Shown: positions 28,369 to 38,499, numbered from the stretch's first letter. The stretch is DNA of 43,900 bases from an uncultured Alphaproteobacteria bacterium (GCA_913048595.1 CAJWVJ010000004.1:1-43900), one strand, 5' to 3'. Numbers and translations: made by a program. Notes: generated from the sequence alone by a model not told the origin.

Positions 28369-29691
28369 ATGTTTAGAATTTTTCGTTCAGCCCTTGCACT
28401 CGCCGGTATCGGCGCGATGCTGGCCACGCCCGCCCTGGCACAGGAAGTGCCAGAACACGGCGTATTCGTCCTGAACTCGCTGCTCTTCCTGATCGGCGGC
28501 GTCCTCGTCATGTTCATGGCCTGCGGCTTCTGCATGCTCGAAACCGGGCTCGTCCGCGCCAAGAATACGACCATGCAGCTGACCAAGAACGTGTCGCTCT
28601 TCGCGATCGCCGCGATCGGCTATTACGTCATCGGGTACAATCTGATGTATCCGCTCGGAACCTGGTCTGTTGACGGCATCCTGTCCGGCGTGGTCGGCGT
28701 TGCCGTACTGGAGGCTGTAGGTGTCGCCCCTGAAGGCGCAGACGATCTCGCCTATGCGTCCACAGCTTCGGACTACTTCTTCCAGCTGATGTTCTGCGCG
28801 GCGACAGCGTCGATCGTGTCCGGCACCCTTGCCGAACGCATCAAGCTGTGGCCATTCCTGTTGTTTACCTTCATCCTGACAGCGCTGATCTACCCGTTCC
28901 AGGCAAGCTGGAAGTGGGGCGGAGGCTTCCTTGATGAGATGGGCTTTCTTGATTTTGCGGGGTCGACTGTCGTCCACTCCGTCGGTGGTTGGGCGGCGCT
29001 GGCCGGTGCCCTTGTTCTCGGTGCACGGACCGGGAAGTATAGGGACGGTCGCGTCGTTCCAATGCCTGGCGCCAATCTGCCGCTTGCCACGCTTGGTACG
29101 TTCATTCTGTGGCTCGGCTGGTTCGGTTTCAATGGCGGCTCGCAGCTTGCCATGGGTACGGTCAGCGACGTTGCCGATGTATCGCGTATCTTCGCCAACA
29201 CCAACGCGGCAGCCGCCGGTGGCTCGATCGCCGCGCTGATCCTGACGCAGGTCTTCTACAAGAAAGTCGATCTGACCATGGTTCTCAACGGTGCGCTTGC
29301 CGGCCTGGTTTCGATCACAGCCGAGCCGCTGACCCCGACCCTCGGGGCCGCGACGCTGATCGGTGCCATTGGTGGCGTGATCGTTGTCTTCTCCGTACCG
29401 CTTCTCGACAAGCTGCGGATCGACGACGTTGTCGGCGCTATTCCGGTCCACCTCATCGCCGGAATCTGGGGCACTATCGCGGTCGCCCTAACCAACAGCG
29501 ATGCCTCCATCGGCACGCAGATCGCCGGTGTGGTGATCGTCGGCGCCTTCACCTTCGTGGTGTCGTGGATTGTCTGGACCATCCTCAAGTTCACGATGGG
29601 AATCCGCGTGACCGAGGAAGAGGAACTCGCCGGTCTGGACAACGCCGAGCTTGGCATGGAAGCTTACCCGGAATTCGCCCGTCAGGTCTGA
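28369..29691 (+). CDS. amtB: ammonium transporter
   Basis: Signal peptide, FMACGFCMLETGLVRAKNT, DFAGSTVVHSVGGWAAL, VHLIAGIWGTIAVAL. Confidence 0.95.
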   Translation: MFRIFRSALALAGIGAMLATPALAQEVPEHGVFVLNSLLFLIGGVLVMFMACGFCMLETGLVRAKNTTMQLTKNVSLFAIAAIGYYVIGYNLMYPLGTWSVDGILSGVVGVAVLEAVGVAPEGADDLAYASTASDYFFQLMFCAATASIVSGTLAERIKLWPFLLFTFILTALIYPFQASWKWGGGFLDEMGFLDFAGSTVVHSVGGWAALAGALVLGARTGKYRDGRVVPMPGANLPLATLGTFILWLGWFGFNGGSQLAMGTVSDVADVSRIFANTNAAAAGGSIAALILTQVFYKKVDLTMVLNGALAGLVSITAEPLTPTLGAATLIGAIGGVIVVFSVPLLDKLRIDDVVGAIPVHLIAGIWGTIAVALTNSDASIGTQIAGVVIVGAFTFVVSWIVWTILKFTMGIRVTEEEELAGLDNAELGMEAYPEFARQV

Positions 29692-29734
29692 TCCGGGGAA
29701 CGAAGAGACGTACGTCTCCCTCTGTTAAAATACG

Positions 29735-29763
29735 CCCCGGCCGGACCATTCGGCCGGGGTTTA
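29735..29763 (+). terminator. rho-independent terminator after amtB
   Basis: CCCCGGCCG / CGGCCGGGG followed by TTTT. Confidence 0.8.
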
Positions 29764-29861
29764 CCAACTCCGCAGCTTTCTTTACAGACTTTGATTAATA
29801 ATCGTATGCTTCGCCCGCCCGGCGGGTGTCCGTCGCGGCCCCGATACCGCTAGAGACAAGA

Positions 29862-31439
29862 ATGAACGGATCGTCAAGGCCAACCACGCCATCCCAAGGA
29901 ACACCGCTTCTTGCCGCCACCGGAATCTGCAAGCGTTTCGGGGATTTCACCGCCAATGACGAGGTCGGATTCGAAATTGCCGCCGGCGAGATTCACGCCC
30001 TTCTCGGCGAGAACGGGGCTGGCAAATCGACCTTCGTGAAAATGGTTTACGGGCTGCTCCAGCCCGATTCGGGCCAGATCATGTGGCGCGGCGAGCCGGT
30101 GACCATCCGCAGCCCGCAGCATGCGCGGGACCTTGGAATCGGCATGGTGTTTCAGCATTTTTCGCTGTTCCAGGCGCTGACGGTCGCCGAAAACATCGCG
30201 CTGGCCCTGCCGCCGGGCGAATCGCTTGAGGATCTGTCGGCGCGCGTCCGCAAGATGTCGGCCGAATATGGAATCGGCGTTGATCCGGAGGCCCGCATCC
30301 ACAACCTGTCCGTCGGCGAGCAGCAGCGCGTCGAGATCGTGCGCTGCCTTCTTCAGGACCCGTCATTGCTGATCATGGACGAGCCGACATCGGTCCTGAC
30401 CCCGCAGGAAACAGAACAGCTGTTCGATGTGCTGCGCCGCTTTTCCAAGGCCGGGGTGGCCATACTGTTCATCTCGCACAAGCTTGAGGAAATCCGCGCC
30501 CTGACACAGCGCGCCACCGTGCTGCGCCGTGGCCGTAATATCGGCACCGTCAAATCCGCCAGCCGCAGCAGCAAACAGCTTGCCGAGATGATGGTCGGCA
30601 CCAGTGTCGGCGATATTGACCGGCAGGCCCGCCCGTCGGATGGCACCGTGGCCCTGTTTGCCGTGACCGGGCTGGACCGCGCCCCGGAAACGCCGTTCGC
30701 GACACCGCTTCGTGGCCTGTCCTTCGCGGCGCGCGCGGGCGAAGTTCTTGGGGTCGCAGGCATTGCCGGCAATGGTCAGGACGAGCTGATGGAAGCGCTG
30801 ACCGGCGAATGGACCGGTCGGAGCCACGGCGTGATCACCATAGATGGCCAGTGCATCACACGCGAAGGTCCCTCACGCCGCCGCCAGCTTGGCATCGGCT
30901 TTGTGCCTGAGGAAAGAAACGGCCATGCTGCCGTACCCGGCATGACGCTCTCGGACAACGCGCTGCTGACCGCACATTCGCTTGGCAGCATGGTGGACCG
31001 CGGGGTGATCAGGAATTCCGTGACACGCCAGATGGCGGCCGAGGTGGCGAGCGCCTTCGATGTGCGTCTGCCGCAGGAAAACCCGATGGCGTCGGCGCTG
31101 TCCGGTGGCAATCTGCAGAAATTCGTTGTTGGCCGAGAGATTTCGCGGCGTCCACAGGTCTTCATTGTCTCGCAGCCAACATGGGGAGTCGATGTCGGGG
31201 CCGCGCTGTTTATCCGCCGCGCCATGCTCGAGCTTGCGGCGTCCGGGTCGGCGGTCATCATGATCTCGCAGGATCTGGAGGAAATTTTCGCCATATCCCA
31301 CCGGGTCGCCGTGTTGCATGATGGCGCGATTTCGGCACCGATGGTGACGGCTGACACCACCGCCGAGACGATCGGCCTGCTGATGGGGGGCAGTGTGCCG
31401 CTTGACAATGCGGGTGCGGGCAAGGGGGACGCGGCATGA
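29862..31439 (+). CDS. ABC transporter ATP-binding protein (BMP/nucleoside-type, two nucleotide-binding domains)
   Basis: GENGAGKSTFVKM Walker A, LSVGEQQRVEIVRCL, LSGGNLQKFVVGRE; start likely at MNGSSRP. Confidence 0.88.
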   Translation: MNGSSRPTTPSQGTPLLAATGICKRFGDFTANDEVGFEIAAGEIHALLGENGAGKSTFVKMVYGLLQPDSGQIMWRGEPVTIRSPQHARDLGIGMVFQHFSLFQALTVAENIALALPPGESLEDLSARVRKMSAEYGIGVDPEARIHNLSVGEQQRVEIVRCLLQDPSLLIMDEPTSVLTPQETEQLFDVLRRFSKAGVAILFISHKLEEIRALTQRATVLRRGRNIGTVKSASRSSKQLAEMMVGTSVGDIDRQARPSDGTVALFAVTGLDRAPETPFATPLRGLSFAARAGEVLGVAGIAGNGQDELMEALTGEWTGRSHGVITIDGQCITREGPSRRRQLGIGFVPEERNGHAAVPGMTLSDNALLTAHSLGSMVDRGVIRNSVTRQMAAEVASAFDVRLPQENPMASALSGGNLQKFVVGREISRRPQVFIVSQPTWGVDVGAALFIRRAMLELAASGSAVIMISQDLEEIFAISHRVAVLHDGAISAPMVTADTTAETIGLLMGGSVPLDNAGAGKGDAA

Positions 31440-32554
31440 TCAATCTTGTCCCGCGCAAGGAAATTCCGCTGCGGCTGACACTGACCACCACGGCGGTGGC
31501 GGTGGGGCTGACGCTTCTGGCCGGGGCGGGCATTTTCGGAATTCTCGGCTATGACCCGCTTGCCGCGCTCTACCAGTTCTTCATTGCGCCGGTCTCCCGC
31601 GGCTATCAGGTGGCCGACCTGTTCGTGAAGGCCTGCCCGCTGATCATCATTGCCAGCGGTCTTGTCTTTTCCTACCGCGCCAATGTCTGGAATATCGGGG
31701 CCGAGGGGCAGATGATCCTTGGCGCGCTTTTCTCGGGCTATGTGGCCCTCTATTGGGGTGGCATGCCGGCACCGCTTCTGCTGCCGGTGATGATCCTTGC
31801 CGGCGTGCTTGGCGGGCTGGCCTGGGCGATGATCCCGGCGATCCTGAAGACCCGGTTCAACACCAATGAGATTCTTGTCTCGCTGATGCTGACCTATGTG
31901 GCGGCGCTGTTCATCGACTGGACGGTGCGCGGCCCCTGGCGCGACCCGATGTCCTTCGGTTTTCCGCTGACGCCGATGTATCCCGACGCCGGGTTGATCC
32001 CGAAGGTCGACCTTCCGGTGATTGGTCGGCTGGCACAGCTTCACTGGGGTGTTGTCGGGGCGCTTGTCCTGTCGCTTGTGGCCTGGTTTGTACTGCGCCG
32101 CACCATGGTCGGGTTTCAGGTCAAGGTGATGGGCGATGCCCCGCGCGCCGGGCGCTTCGCCGGGTTCAGCCCGGCGCTGGTGACCGTTCTCGTGCTGGCG
32201 ATTTCCGGCGGCGCGGCGGGCCTTGCCGGCATGGTCGAGGCGTCTGCCAATATCGGCCAGCTGCAGCCGAACATCTCGTTCGGCTATGGCTTCACGGCGA
32301 TCATCGTGGCCTTCCTCGCGCGGCTCAACCCGCTTGGCGTGATCATCGCCGGGCTGGTTGTGGCGCTTGCCGAAATGGGCGGTGATTCGGCGCAGATCGC
32401 GATGGGGATACCCAAGGTCGTGACCGGCGTCTTCAAGGGCATCCTGCTGTTCATGCTTCTCGCCGGCGAGACCTTCAACCGCTATCACGTCGAGTTGCGT
32501 CTTCCCGGGGCGGCGGCGCGGGCAGCGGCGGCAAAGGAGACAGGTGGTGCTTGA
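31436..32554 (+). CDS. ABC transporter permease (BMP type)
   Basis: KACPLIIIASGLVFSYRANVWNIGAEGQMILGA. Confidence 0.9.
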   Translation: MINLVPRKEIPLRLTLTTTAVAVGLTLLAGAGIFGILGYDPLAALYQFFIAPVSRGYQVADLFVKACPLIIIASGLVFSYRANVWNIGAEGQMILGALFSGYVALYWGGMPAPLLLPVMILAGVLGGLAWAMIPAILKTRFNTNEILVSLMLTYVAALFIDWTVRGPWRDPMSFGFPLTPMYPDAGLIPKVDLPVIGRLAQLHWGVVGALVLSLVAWFVLRRTMVGFQVKVMGDAPRAGRFAGFSPALVTVLVLAISGGAAGLAGMVEASANIGQLQPNISFGYGFTAIIVAFLARLNPLGVIIAGLVVALAEMGGDSAQIAMGIPKVVTGVFKGILLFMLLAGETFNRYHVELRLPGAAARAAAAKETGGA

Positions 32555-33461
32555 GGATCTCATCCTGACCGTCCTGATGACCTCGGTGCCGCTTGTCTAT
32601 GCGGCCACAGGCGAGCTTGTGGTCGAGCGAAGCGGTGTTCTCAATCTCGGCGTCGAAGGGATGATGCTGATGGGGGCTGTCGCCGCCTTCGGGGTCGCCA
32701 TGGTCAGCGGGTCCCTTGTCCTCGGCGTCATGGCCGGGGCGATTGCCGGCATGCTGACGGCCAGCCTCTTCGGCATCCTTGTTCTCGGATTCGCGACGAA
32801 TCAGGTGGCCACCGGGCTGGCGCTGACGATCTTCGGCACCGGCCTGTCGGGCCTTGCCGGCGCGCCGCTGATCGGCAAGGCGATCGAAGGGTTGCCGCAG
32901 ATCAGCCTTCCGGTCCTCTCGGACCTGCCGCTGGTCGGCAAGCTTGTCTTCTCGCATGACCTTCTTGCCTATGGCGCGGTGGCGATGGTGGCGGTGGTGG
33001 CCTATTTCCTGAAACGGAGCCGCGCCGGGCTGGTGCTTCGTGCCATCGGGGACAATCACGACAGCGCGCACGCGCTTGGATATCCGGTTCTTGGCGTGCG
33101 ATTCGCCGCGGTGCTGTTCGGCGGCTTCATGGCGGGGATCGGCGGGGCCTATCTGCCGCTGATGCTGACCCCGCACTGGGCCGAGGGGATGACCGCCGGT
33201 CGAGGCTGGATTTCCCTTGCTCTGGTGGTGTTTGCGTCCTGGATGCCGTGGCGCGTGCTGGTCGGGGCGCTGATTTTCGGGGGGATCACCATCATGCAGC
33301 TGGCAGGTCAGGCAGAAGGATGGACGGTTCCGTCGCAATTCCTTTCCATGTTGCCATATCTTGCTACTATTATCGTACTGGTACTGATTTCAAGGAACAG
33401 AGATTTCGCGCTGGCAAATTCGCCAGCATGTCTGGGCCGGGCCTTCCGTCCCGGCAAATAG
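32544..33461 (+). CDS. ABC transporter permease (BMP type)
   Basis: TSVPLVYAATGELVVERSGVLNLGVEGMMLMGA; overlaps preceding gene. Confidence 0.9.
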   Translation: MVLEDLILTVLMTSVPLVYAATGELVVERSGVLNLGVEGMMLMGAVAAFGVAMVSGSLVLGVMAGAIAGMLTASLFGILVLGFATNQVATGLALTIFGTGLSGLAGAPLIGKAIEGLPQISLPVLSDLPLVGKLVFSHDLLAYGAVAMVAVVAYFLKRSRAGLVLRAIGDNHDSAHALGYPVLGVRFAAVLFGGFMAGIGGAYLPLMLTPHWAEGMTAGRGWISLALVVFASWMPWRVLVGALIFGGITIMQLAGQAEGWTVPSQFLSMLPYLATIIVLVLISRNRDFALANSPACLGRAFRPGK

Positions 33462-33516
33462 GGATGTCAATGATCGCCATGGATTGAAATCATGGCGCGC
33501 AAAAAAGGAGACGCAT

Positions 33517-34644
33517 ATGCAAGGCAACAGAATTCCCCTCATACTCGGAGCAATCCTTGTGGTTGCGGCCGCTGCCATGTTTCTTATTCCAAAGAAGGAA
33601 CAGGAAGAGGTGGCTTCGGCTGAGCCTCTGAAGGTCGGGTTCCTGTACCTGACCACCCCGGGCGACCATGGCTGGACCTACGCCCATGAACTTGCCCGCC
33701 AGGAAGTGCAGGCGCATTTCGGTGACAAGGTCGAGACCACCTTTGTCGAGAACGTGCCGGAAGGCCCGGACGCCGAACGTGTTGTTCGCGAGCTGGCCCG
33801 TAATGGCAGCGATGTGATTTTCGGCACCTCCTTCGGGTATATGGATCCGATGCTGAAGGTCTCGAAGGAATTTCCCGATGTCAAGTTCGAGCACATCACC
33901 GGCTACAAGCGGTCGGGCAACATGGCGACCGGCAACATCCGCTTCTATGAAGGCCGTTATGTGCAGGGCATCGTCGCTGGCATGATGACGAAGACCAACA
34001 AGATCGGATATATCGCGCCATTCCCGATCCCCGAGGCCTATCAGGGCCTGAACGCCTTTGCCATCGGCATGCGTGAGGCCAACCCGAACGCCGAAATCAT
34101 GGTCATCTGGGCGAACACCTGGGCCGACCCGGTCAAGGAAGCCGACGCCGCCAAGGTTCTGGTCGCGCAGGGCGCCGATGTGATGGCCCAGCATACCGAT
34201 ACACCGGCCATGCTGCAGACGGCTGAAAAGGCCGGCATCCACGGTTTCGGACAGGCCAGCGACATGAAGGAGTTCGCGCCGAACGCGCAGCTCTTCTCGT
34301 CGGTGAACAACTGGGCACCTTACTATATTGCCAAGATCGAGCAGGTGCTGGATGGCAGCTGGACGACCGGTGAAGGCCCGGACCACTGGGCCGGCAACAC
34401 CTGGAAGGGTATGGCCGACAACTATCTCGAGCTCACCGCCTTCGAGAACATGCCTGCCGATGTGAAGGCCGCCGCCGAGGCTGCCGCCGCCAAGGTCGAG
34501 GGCGGGTACAACATCTTCACCGGCCCGATCAAGGACAACAAGGGCAAGATCGTGATCAAGGCGGGCGATGCGCTTGATGACGGCCGGCTGTGGAGCGACG
34601 TCTTCTTCTATGCAGAGGGCATCCAGGGCGAGATGCCCGGCTAA
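33517..34644 (+). CDS. BMP-family ABC transporter substrate-binding protein
   Basis: LKVGFLYLTTPGDHGWTYAHELARQEV...DVIFGTSFGYMDPMLKVSKEFPDVKFEHITGYK; RBS AAAAAAGGAG at 33501-33510. Confidence 0.9.
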   Translation: MQGNRIPLILGAILVVAAAAMFLIPKKEQEEVASAEPLKVGFLYLTTPGDHGWTYAHELARQEVQAHFGDKVETTFVENVPEGPDAERVVRELARNGSDVIFGTSFGYMDPMLKVSKEFPDVKFEHITGYKRSGNMATGNIRFYEGRYVQGIVAGMMTKTNKIGYIAPFPIPEAYQGLNAFAIGMREANPNAEIMVIWANTWADPVKEADAAKVLVAQGADVMAQHTDTPAMLQTAEKAGIHGFGQASDMKEFAPNAQLFSSVNNWAPYYIAKIEQVLDGSWTTGEGPDHWAGNTWKGMADNYLELTAFENMPADVKAAAEAAAAKVEGGYNIFTGPIKDNKGKIVIKAGDALDDGRLWSDVFFYAEGIQGEMPG

Positions 34645-34669
34645 GCCACGTCGACAACCATGACAGCGG

Positions 34670-34695
34670 CAGGGCATCGCTTCGGCGATGCCCTG
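34670..34695 (+). terminator. 11-bp stem with UUCG tetraloop after the BMP gene
   Basis: CAGGGCATCGC-TTCG-GCGATGCCCTG; no T-run. Confidence 0.55.
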
Positions 34696-34762
34696 TGCGA
34701 CTCAGGGAGGCGCGATGCCTCCTGTTTTGTATAGTGATGGCGACCAAACGGAGCATTTTGCC

Positions 34763-35731
34763 ATGACAAGACCGTCCATTTTTGTGACCCGCCGCTGGCC
34801 GGCACCCGCCGAAGAGGCGCTTGCCGCGCATTTCGATGTCACCCTGAACGAGGATGACAGGCCACTGACCAAGGAAGAGCTGATAGCGGGCTTCGCCAGC
34901 CATGACATCGCCGCCCCGACCGTTTCGGACGTGATCGACAGCGATGTGGTCCGTGCAGGCGGTAACGGAAGCTGCCGGATGATCGCCAATTATGGTGTCG
35001 GGGTGAACCACATTGATCTGGCCGCCGCCGCTGCATCCGGCATTCCCGTATCGAACACCCCGGGTGTCCTGACCGATGCCACCGCCGACCTGACACTCAC
35101 CATCATGCTGATGCTCTGCCGCCGCGCCGGCGAGGGCGAGCGCGAGCTTCGCGCCGGCGAGTGGACTGGCTGGCGGCCGACGCATCTTGTCGGCCGTGCG
35201 ATGACGGGCAAGACGCTCGGCATCATCGGGATGGGGCGGATCGGACGTGCCGTGGCGCACCGCGCGCATTTCGGCTTCGGCATGAATGTGGTGTTCCAGA
35301 ACCGCTCACCGATTGCCGATGGTGGCGGGGTGAACGGCCGCCAGCTTGGCAGCGGTGCCGAGGTCTGCGCCGCCAGTGATTTTGTCAGCCTGCATTGTGC
35401 AGCCACGCCGGAGACCCGCCATATCCTGGGGGCCGAGGCGATTGCGGCGATGTCGCCGGACGCCTATGTGATCAACACCGCGCGCGGCGATGTGGTGGAT
35501 GAGGCGGCGCTTGTCGCGGCGCTGGAAAGCGGGGCCATCGCCGGGGCCGGGCTTGACGTTTTCCAGGGCGAGCCGGCGGTGAACCCGGCCATTATCGCGG
35601 CCCCGAACACGGTGCTGCTGCCGCATCTGGGGTCGGCGACGCAGGAAACGCGGGTCGCCATGGGGATGAAGGTCGTCGAAAACGCCCGCGCCTTTGCCGC
35701 CGGCGCACCGCTTCCCGACAATGTCGGATGA
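34763..35731 (+). CDS. D-2-hydroxyacid dehydrogenase (glyoxylate/hydroxypyruvate reductase-like)
   Basis: ANYGVGVNHIDLAAAAASGIPVSNTPGVL, GKTLGIIGMGRIGRAVAHRA, NTARGDVVDEAALVAAL. Confidence 0.88.
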   Translation: MTRPSIFVTRRWPAPAEEALAAHFDVTLNEDDRPLTKEELIAGFASHDIAAPTVSDVIDSDVVRAGGNGSCRMIANYGVGVNHIDLAAAAASGIPVSNTPGVLTDATADLTLTIMLMLCRRAGEGERELRAGEWTGWRPTHLVGRAMTGKTLGIIGMGRIGRAVAHRAHFGFGMNVVFQNRSPIADGGGVNGRQLGSGAEVCAASDFVSLHCAATPETRHILGAEAIAAMSPDAYVINTARGDVVDEAALVAALESGAIAGAGLDVFQGEPAVNPAIIAAPNTVLLPHLGSATQETRVAMGMKVVENARAFAAGAPLPDNVG

Positions 35732-37023
35732 CGCAGCTGGGTGACCTGAAGCGCCTTGTCAGGCGCGCCTTCGACGCGGCGGTGGCGGCAGGCCACCCAG
35801 GCGAGGTGACACGGGCCGCCATGGCCCGGCTTGACAGCGCGCCGACGGCCGTCATTGCCGTTGGCAAGGCCGCCGCCAGCATGGCGCAGGCGGTTCGTGA
35901 CTCGGGCTGCGATGCCCCCGGCATCCTTGTGAACACTGATGAAAGTTTTACCCAAGTGACCGGTATGACCGGCTTTGCCAGCGCGCATCCGGTGCCGGAT
36001 GACCGTGGCATACAGGCCAGCGCCGCGGTGACGGACCTGGTGGACGGGCTGGGTGAGGGTGACCATCTTCTGCTTCTGGTCAGCGGCGGCGGCTCGGCCC
36101 TGCTGCCGGCCCCGGCCGAGGGCATGGGTCTTGCCGACAAGCAGGCCCTGAACGAAGCCCTGCTGGCAAGCGGGCTTGATATCCACGACATGAACGCGGT
36201 GCGTCGGCTGTTTTCGACGCTGAAGGGCGGGCGGCTGGCGCGACGCGCGGCGCCGGCGAAAGTGACGCAGTTTCTGCTGTCGGATGTGCCGGGCGACCGG
36301 CTGGAATCGATTGCCAGCGGACCTGCCATCGCCGACCCGGTGCCGCTTGAGACAAGTCTGGAGCTGATCCGCGCTGCCGGTCTTGACAGGCTTGGGTTCA
36401 TGCCGGAACAGCTTCGCCGTATCGCGGCAGGCGAGGCCGATCTGCCGGTACGCCCGGGTGATCCGGTCACCGGCCAGATCACCACCCATCTTCTGGCAAG
36501 CAATGCCATCTGCCGGGATGCCGCCGCCGATGTGATGCGACGTGCGCTTGGCAGCATGGACGAACTGCAGCTTCCCGATCTGGAGGGCGAGGCGTCTGAC
36601 TGCGCTGCCGACTTGGCGGAGCGGGTGTTGCGCGCGCGGGGCGCGGCCGGCGTCTGGGCGGTGACTGGCGGCGAGACAACGGTGCAGCTTGGCGACTCTC
36701 CCGGACTTGGCGGGCGCGCCCAGGAAATGGGCATCGCCTTCACTGCCGCGATGCAGGCGCAGCATGGCAAGGCAGCTGTCGGCTGGACGGCTCTGATTGG
36801 CGGTACGGACGGCCGTGACGGGCCAACGGACGCGGCTGGCGCGATCATCGGGGGCGATGATCCGTTCGACGGCCCCGCCGCCGCCGCCGCGCTTGCCGCC
36901 CATGACAGCTACCGCTACCTTGACGCGAATGGCCAGCTTCTGAAAGTGCCGCCGACAGGCACAAACCTGGGCGATATCGCCATCCTTGTGGCTGGCAGCA
37001 CTTCCGGCATGGCGGAGGGATGA
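35728..37023 (+). CDS. glycerate kinase, DUF4147/MOFRL type (glycerate 2-kinase)
   Basis: GKAAASMAQAV, HPVPDDRGIQAS, LVSGGGSALLPAPAEGM, GGTDGRDGPTDAAGA. Confidence 0.9.
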   Translation: MTQLGDLKRLVRRAFDAAVAAGHPGEVTRAAMARLDSAPTAVIAVGKAAASMAQAVRDSGCDAPGILVNTDESFTQVTGMTGFASAHPVPDDRGIQASAAVTDLVDGLGEGDHLLLLVSGGGSALLPAPAEGMGLADKQALNEALLASGLDIHDMNAVRRLFSTLKGGRLARRAAPAKVTQFLLSDVPGDRLESIASGPAIADPVPLETSLELIRAAGLDRLGFMPEQLRRIAAGEADLPVRPGDPVTGQITTHLLASNAICRDAAADVMRRALGSMDELQLPDLEGEASDCAADLAERVLRARGAAGVWAVTGGETTVQLGDSPGLGGRAQEMGIAFTAAMQAQHGKAAVGWTALIGGTDGRDGPTDAAGAIIGGDDPFDGPAAAAALAAHDSYRYLDANGQLLKVPPTGTNLGDIAILVAGSTSGMAEG

Positions 37024-38457
37024 ATGAAGAACCGTGATCTCGCTGAATGGGGCCGCCGCGCCGCCGACTGGTCGGCCTCCTATCTGGATACGCTGTCAGA
37101 CCGTCCGGTTCGTCCGCCGACACGCCCCGGCGACGTCCGCGCCAGCCTTCCCGCCGCGCCGCCTCAGGAAGCTGAGTCGGTCGAGGATATCTTCGCCGAT
37201 TTCGAAAAACTCGTCGTCCCGCATATGACCAACTGGCAGCATCCGCGCTTTTTCGCCTATTTCCCGGCGAACAGCAGCCCACCATCGGTGCTCGCCGAAT
37301 GGCTGACGGCGACACTGGCCGCGCAATGCCTGCTGTGGCAGACCTCGCCGGCTGGCACCGAGATGGAAATCCATGTTCTCGACTGGCTTCGCCAGATGAC
37401 GGGCATTGGCGAGGGCTGGTACGGGGTGATCCAGACAGGTGCCGCTATGGCGACGCTGTCAGCTATCCTGACGGCGCGTGAAAAGGCGCTGGACTGGGCC
37501 GGCAAGGAACACGGGCTTGCCGGGCAACCGGTGCTGCGCGTCTATACCAATCCGAACTCGCATTCCTCGGTTGAAAAGGCGGTGTTCCTGTCCGGCATTG
37601 GCCGTGAAAACCTGGTGAAGGTCGATACTGACGCCGATGAATCCATGTGTCCTGACGCGTTGCGCGCCGCTATCGCCGCCGACCGCGCTGCCGGATATCT
37701 TCCCTGCGCGGTGGCGTGCGTCCTTGGCGGCACAAGCGTCGGCGGCAGCGACAAGCTGGAACCTGTCCTGTCGGTGGCACGTGACGAAGGCCTGTTCAGC
37801 CATGTCGATGCCGCCTGGGCCGGATCGGCCCTGATCTGCCCCGAATTCCGCGATATGGCCGCCGGCATAGAGATTGCGGATTCGGTGGTCATGAACCCGC
37901 ATAAATGGCTGATGACGAATTTTGACTGTTCGGCGCATTTCGTGAAGTCGGTTGATGATCTGAAGAAGACCATGTCGATCACCCCGGCCTATCTGGTCAC
38001 GCAGGATGCCGAGGGAATCCATGATTACTCGCAGGTGTCGGTCGAGCTCGGGCGGCGCTTCCGCGCGCTGAAGCTGTGGTTCGTGATCCGCGCCTATGGT
38101 GTCTGCGGGCTGCAGGCGATCATCCGCAACCATGTGATGTGGGCCGGCGCGCTTGCCAAACGGATCGGCGCCACCCCGGAATTCGAGCTGACAAGCCCGC
38201 CCCGGCTTGGGCTGTTCAGCTTTCGTCTCCGCCCGCATGGATCTGTCGATGGCGAGGCGCTGGACCGGTTGAACGCGCGCTTCCTCGATGCGGTCAATGT
38301 GGACGGCACCATCTATCTGACGCAGACGGTCCATGACGGGCGCTATGTCATTCGGGTGAGCATCGGCGCGACGGCCACCGAAGCCAAGGATATCGACATC
38401 GCCTATGACACCATCAGGCGTCTGGCTGTTCCGTTCATGGCGGATGCGGCCGAATAA
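37024..38457 (+). CDS. group II PLP-dependent (aromatic-L-amino-acid-type) decarboxylase
   Basis: NWQHPRFFAYFPANSSPPSVLAEWL, DAAWAGSALICPEFR, MNPHKWLMTNFDCSAHFVK. Confidence 0.9.
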   Translation: MKNRDLAEWGRRAADWSASYLDTLSDRPVRPPTRPGDVRASLPAAPPQEAESVEDIFADFEKLVVPHMTNWQHPRFFAYFPANSSPPSVLAEWLTATLAAQCLLWQTSPAGTEMEIHVLDWLRQMTGIGEGWYGVIQTGAAMATLSAILTAREKALDWAGKEHGLAGQPVLRVYTNPNSHSSVEKAVFLSGIGRENLVKVDTDADESMCPDALRAAIAADRAAGYLPCAVACVLGGTSVGGSDKLEPVLSVARDEGLFSHVDAAWAGSALICPEFRDMAAGIEIADSVVMNPHKWLMTNFDCSAHFVKSVDDLKKTMSITPAYLVTQDAEGIHDYSQVSVELGRRFRALKLWFVIRAYGVCGLQAIIRNHVMWAGALAKRIGATPEFELTSPPRLGLFSFRLRPHGSVDGEALDRLNARFLDAVNVDGTIYLTQTVHDGRYVIRVSIGATATEAKDIDIAYDTIRRLAVPFMADAAE

Positions 38458-38461
38458 AAAT

Positions 38462-38499
38462 GAAGGCCGGCGGTAAAGCAAAGAAACCCGCCGGCCTTC
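38462..38499 (+). terminator. 12-bp stem-loop after the decarboxylase gene
   Basis: GAAGGCCGGCGG / CCGCCGGCCTTC, 14-nt loop, no T-run. Confidence 0.55.

Noticed and set aside
28387-29451. 354-aa antisense ORF opposite amtB
   Set aside because: Antisense artefact; amtB motifs are unambiguous.
30776-32563. 595-aa antisense ORF opposite the ABC ATPase/permease genes
   Set aside because: Composition (R/H/G/Q-rich, low complexity) is typical of the reverse frame of high-GC coding sequence; the sense-strand ABC proteins are clear family members.
35464-36903. 479-aa and 418-aa antisense ORFs opposite glycerate kinase
   Set aside because: High-GC antisense artefacts; the kinase is clearly coding on the plus strand.
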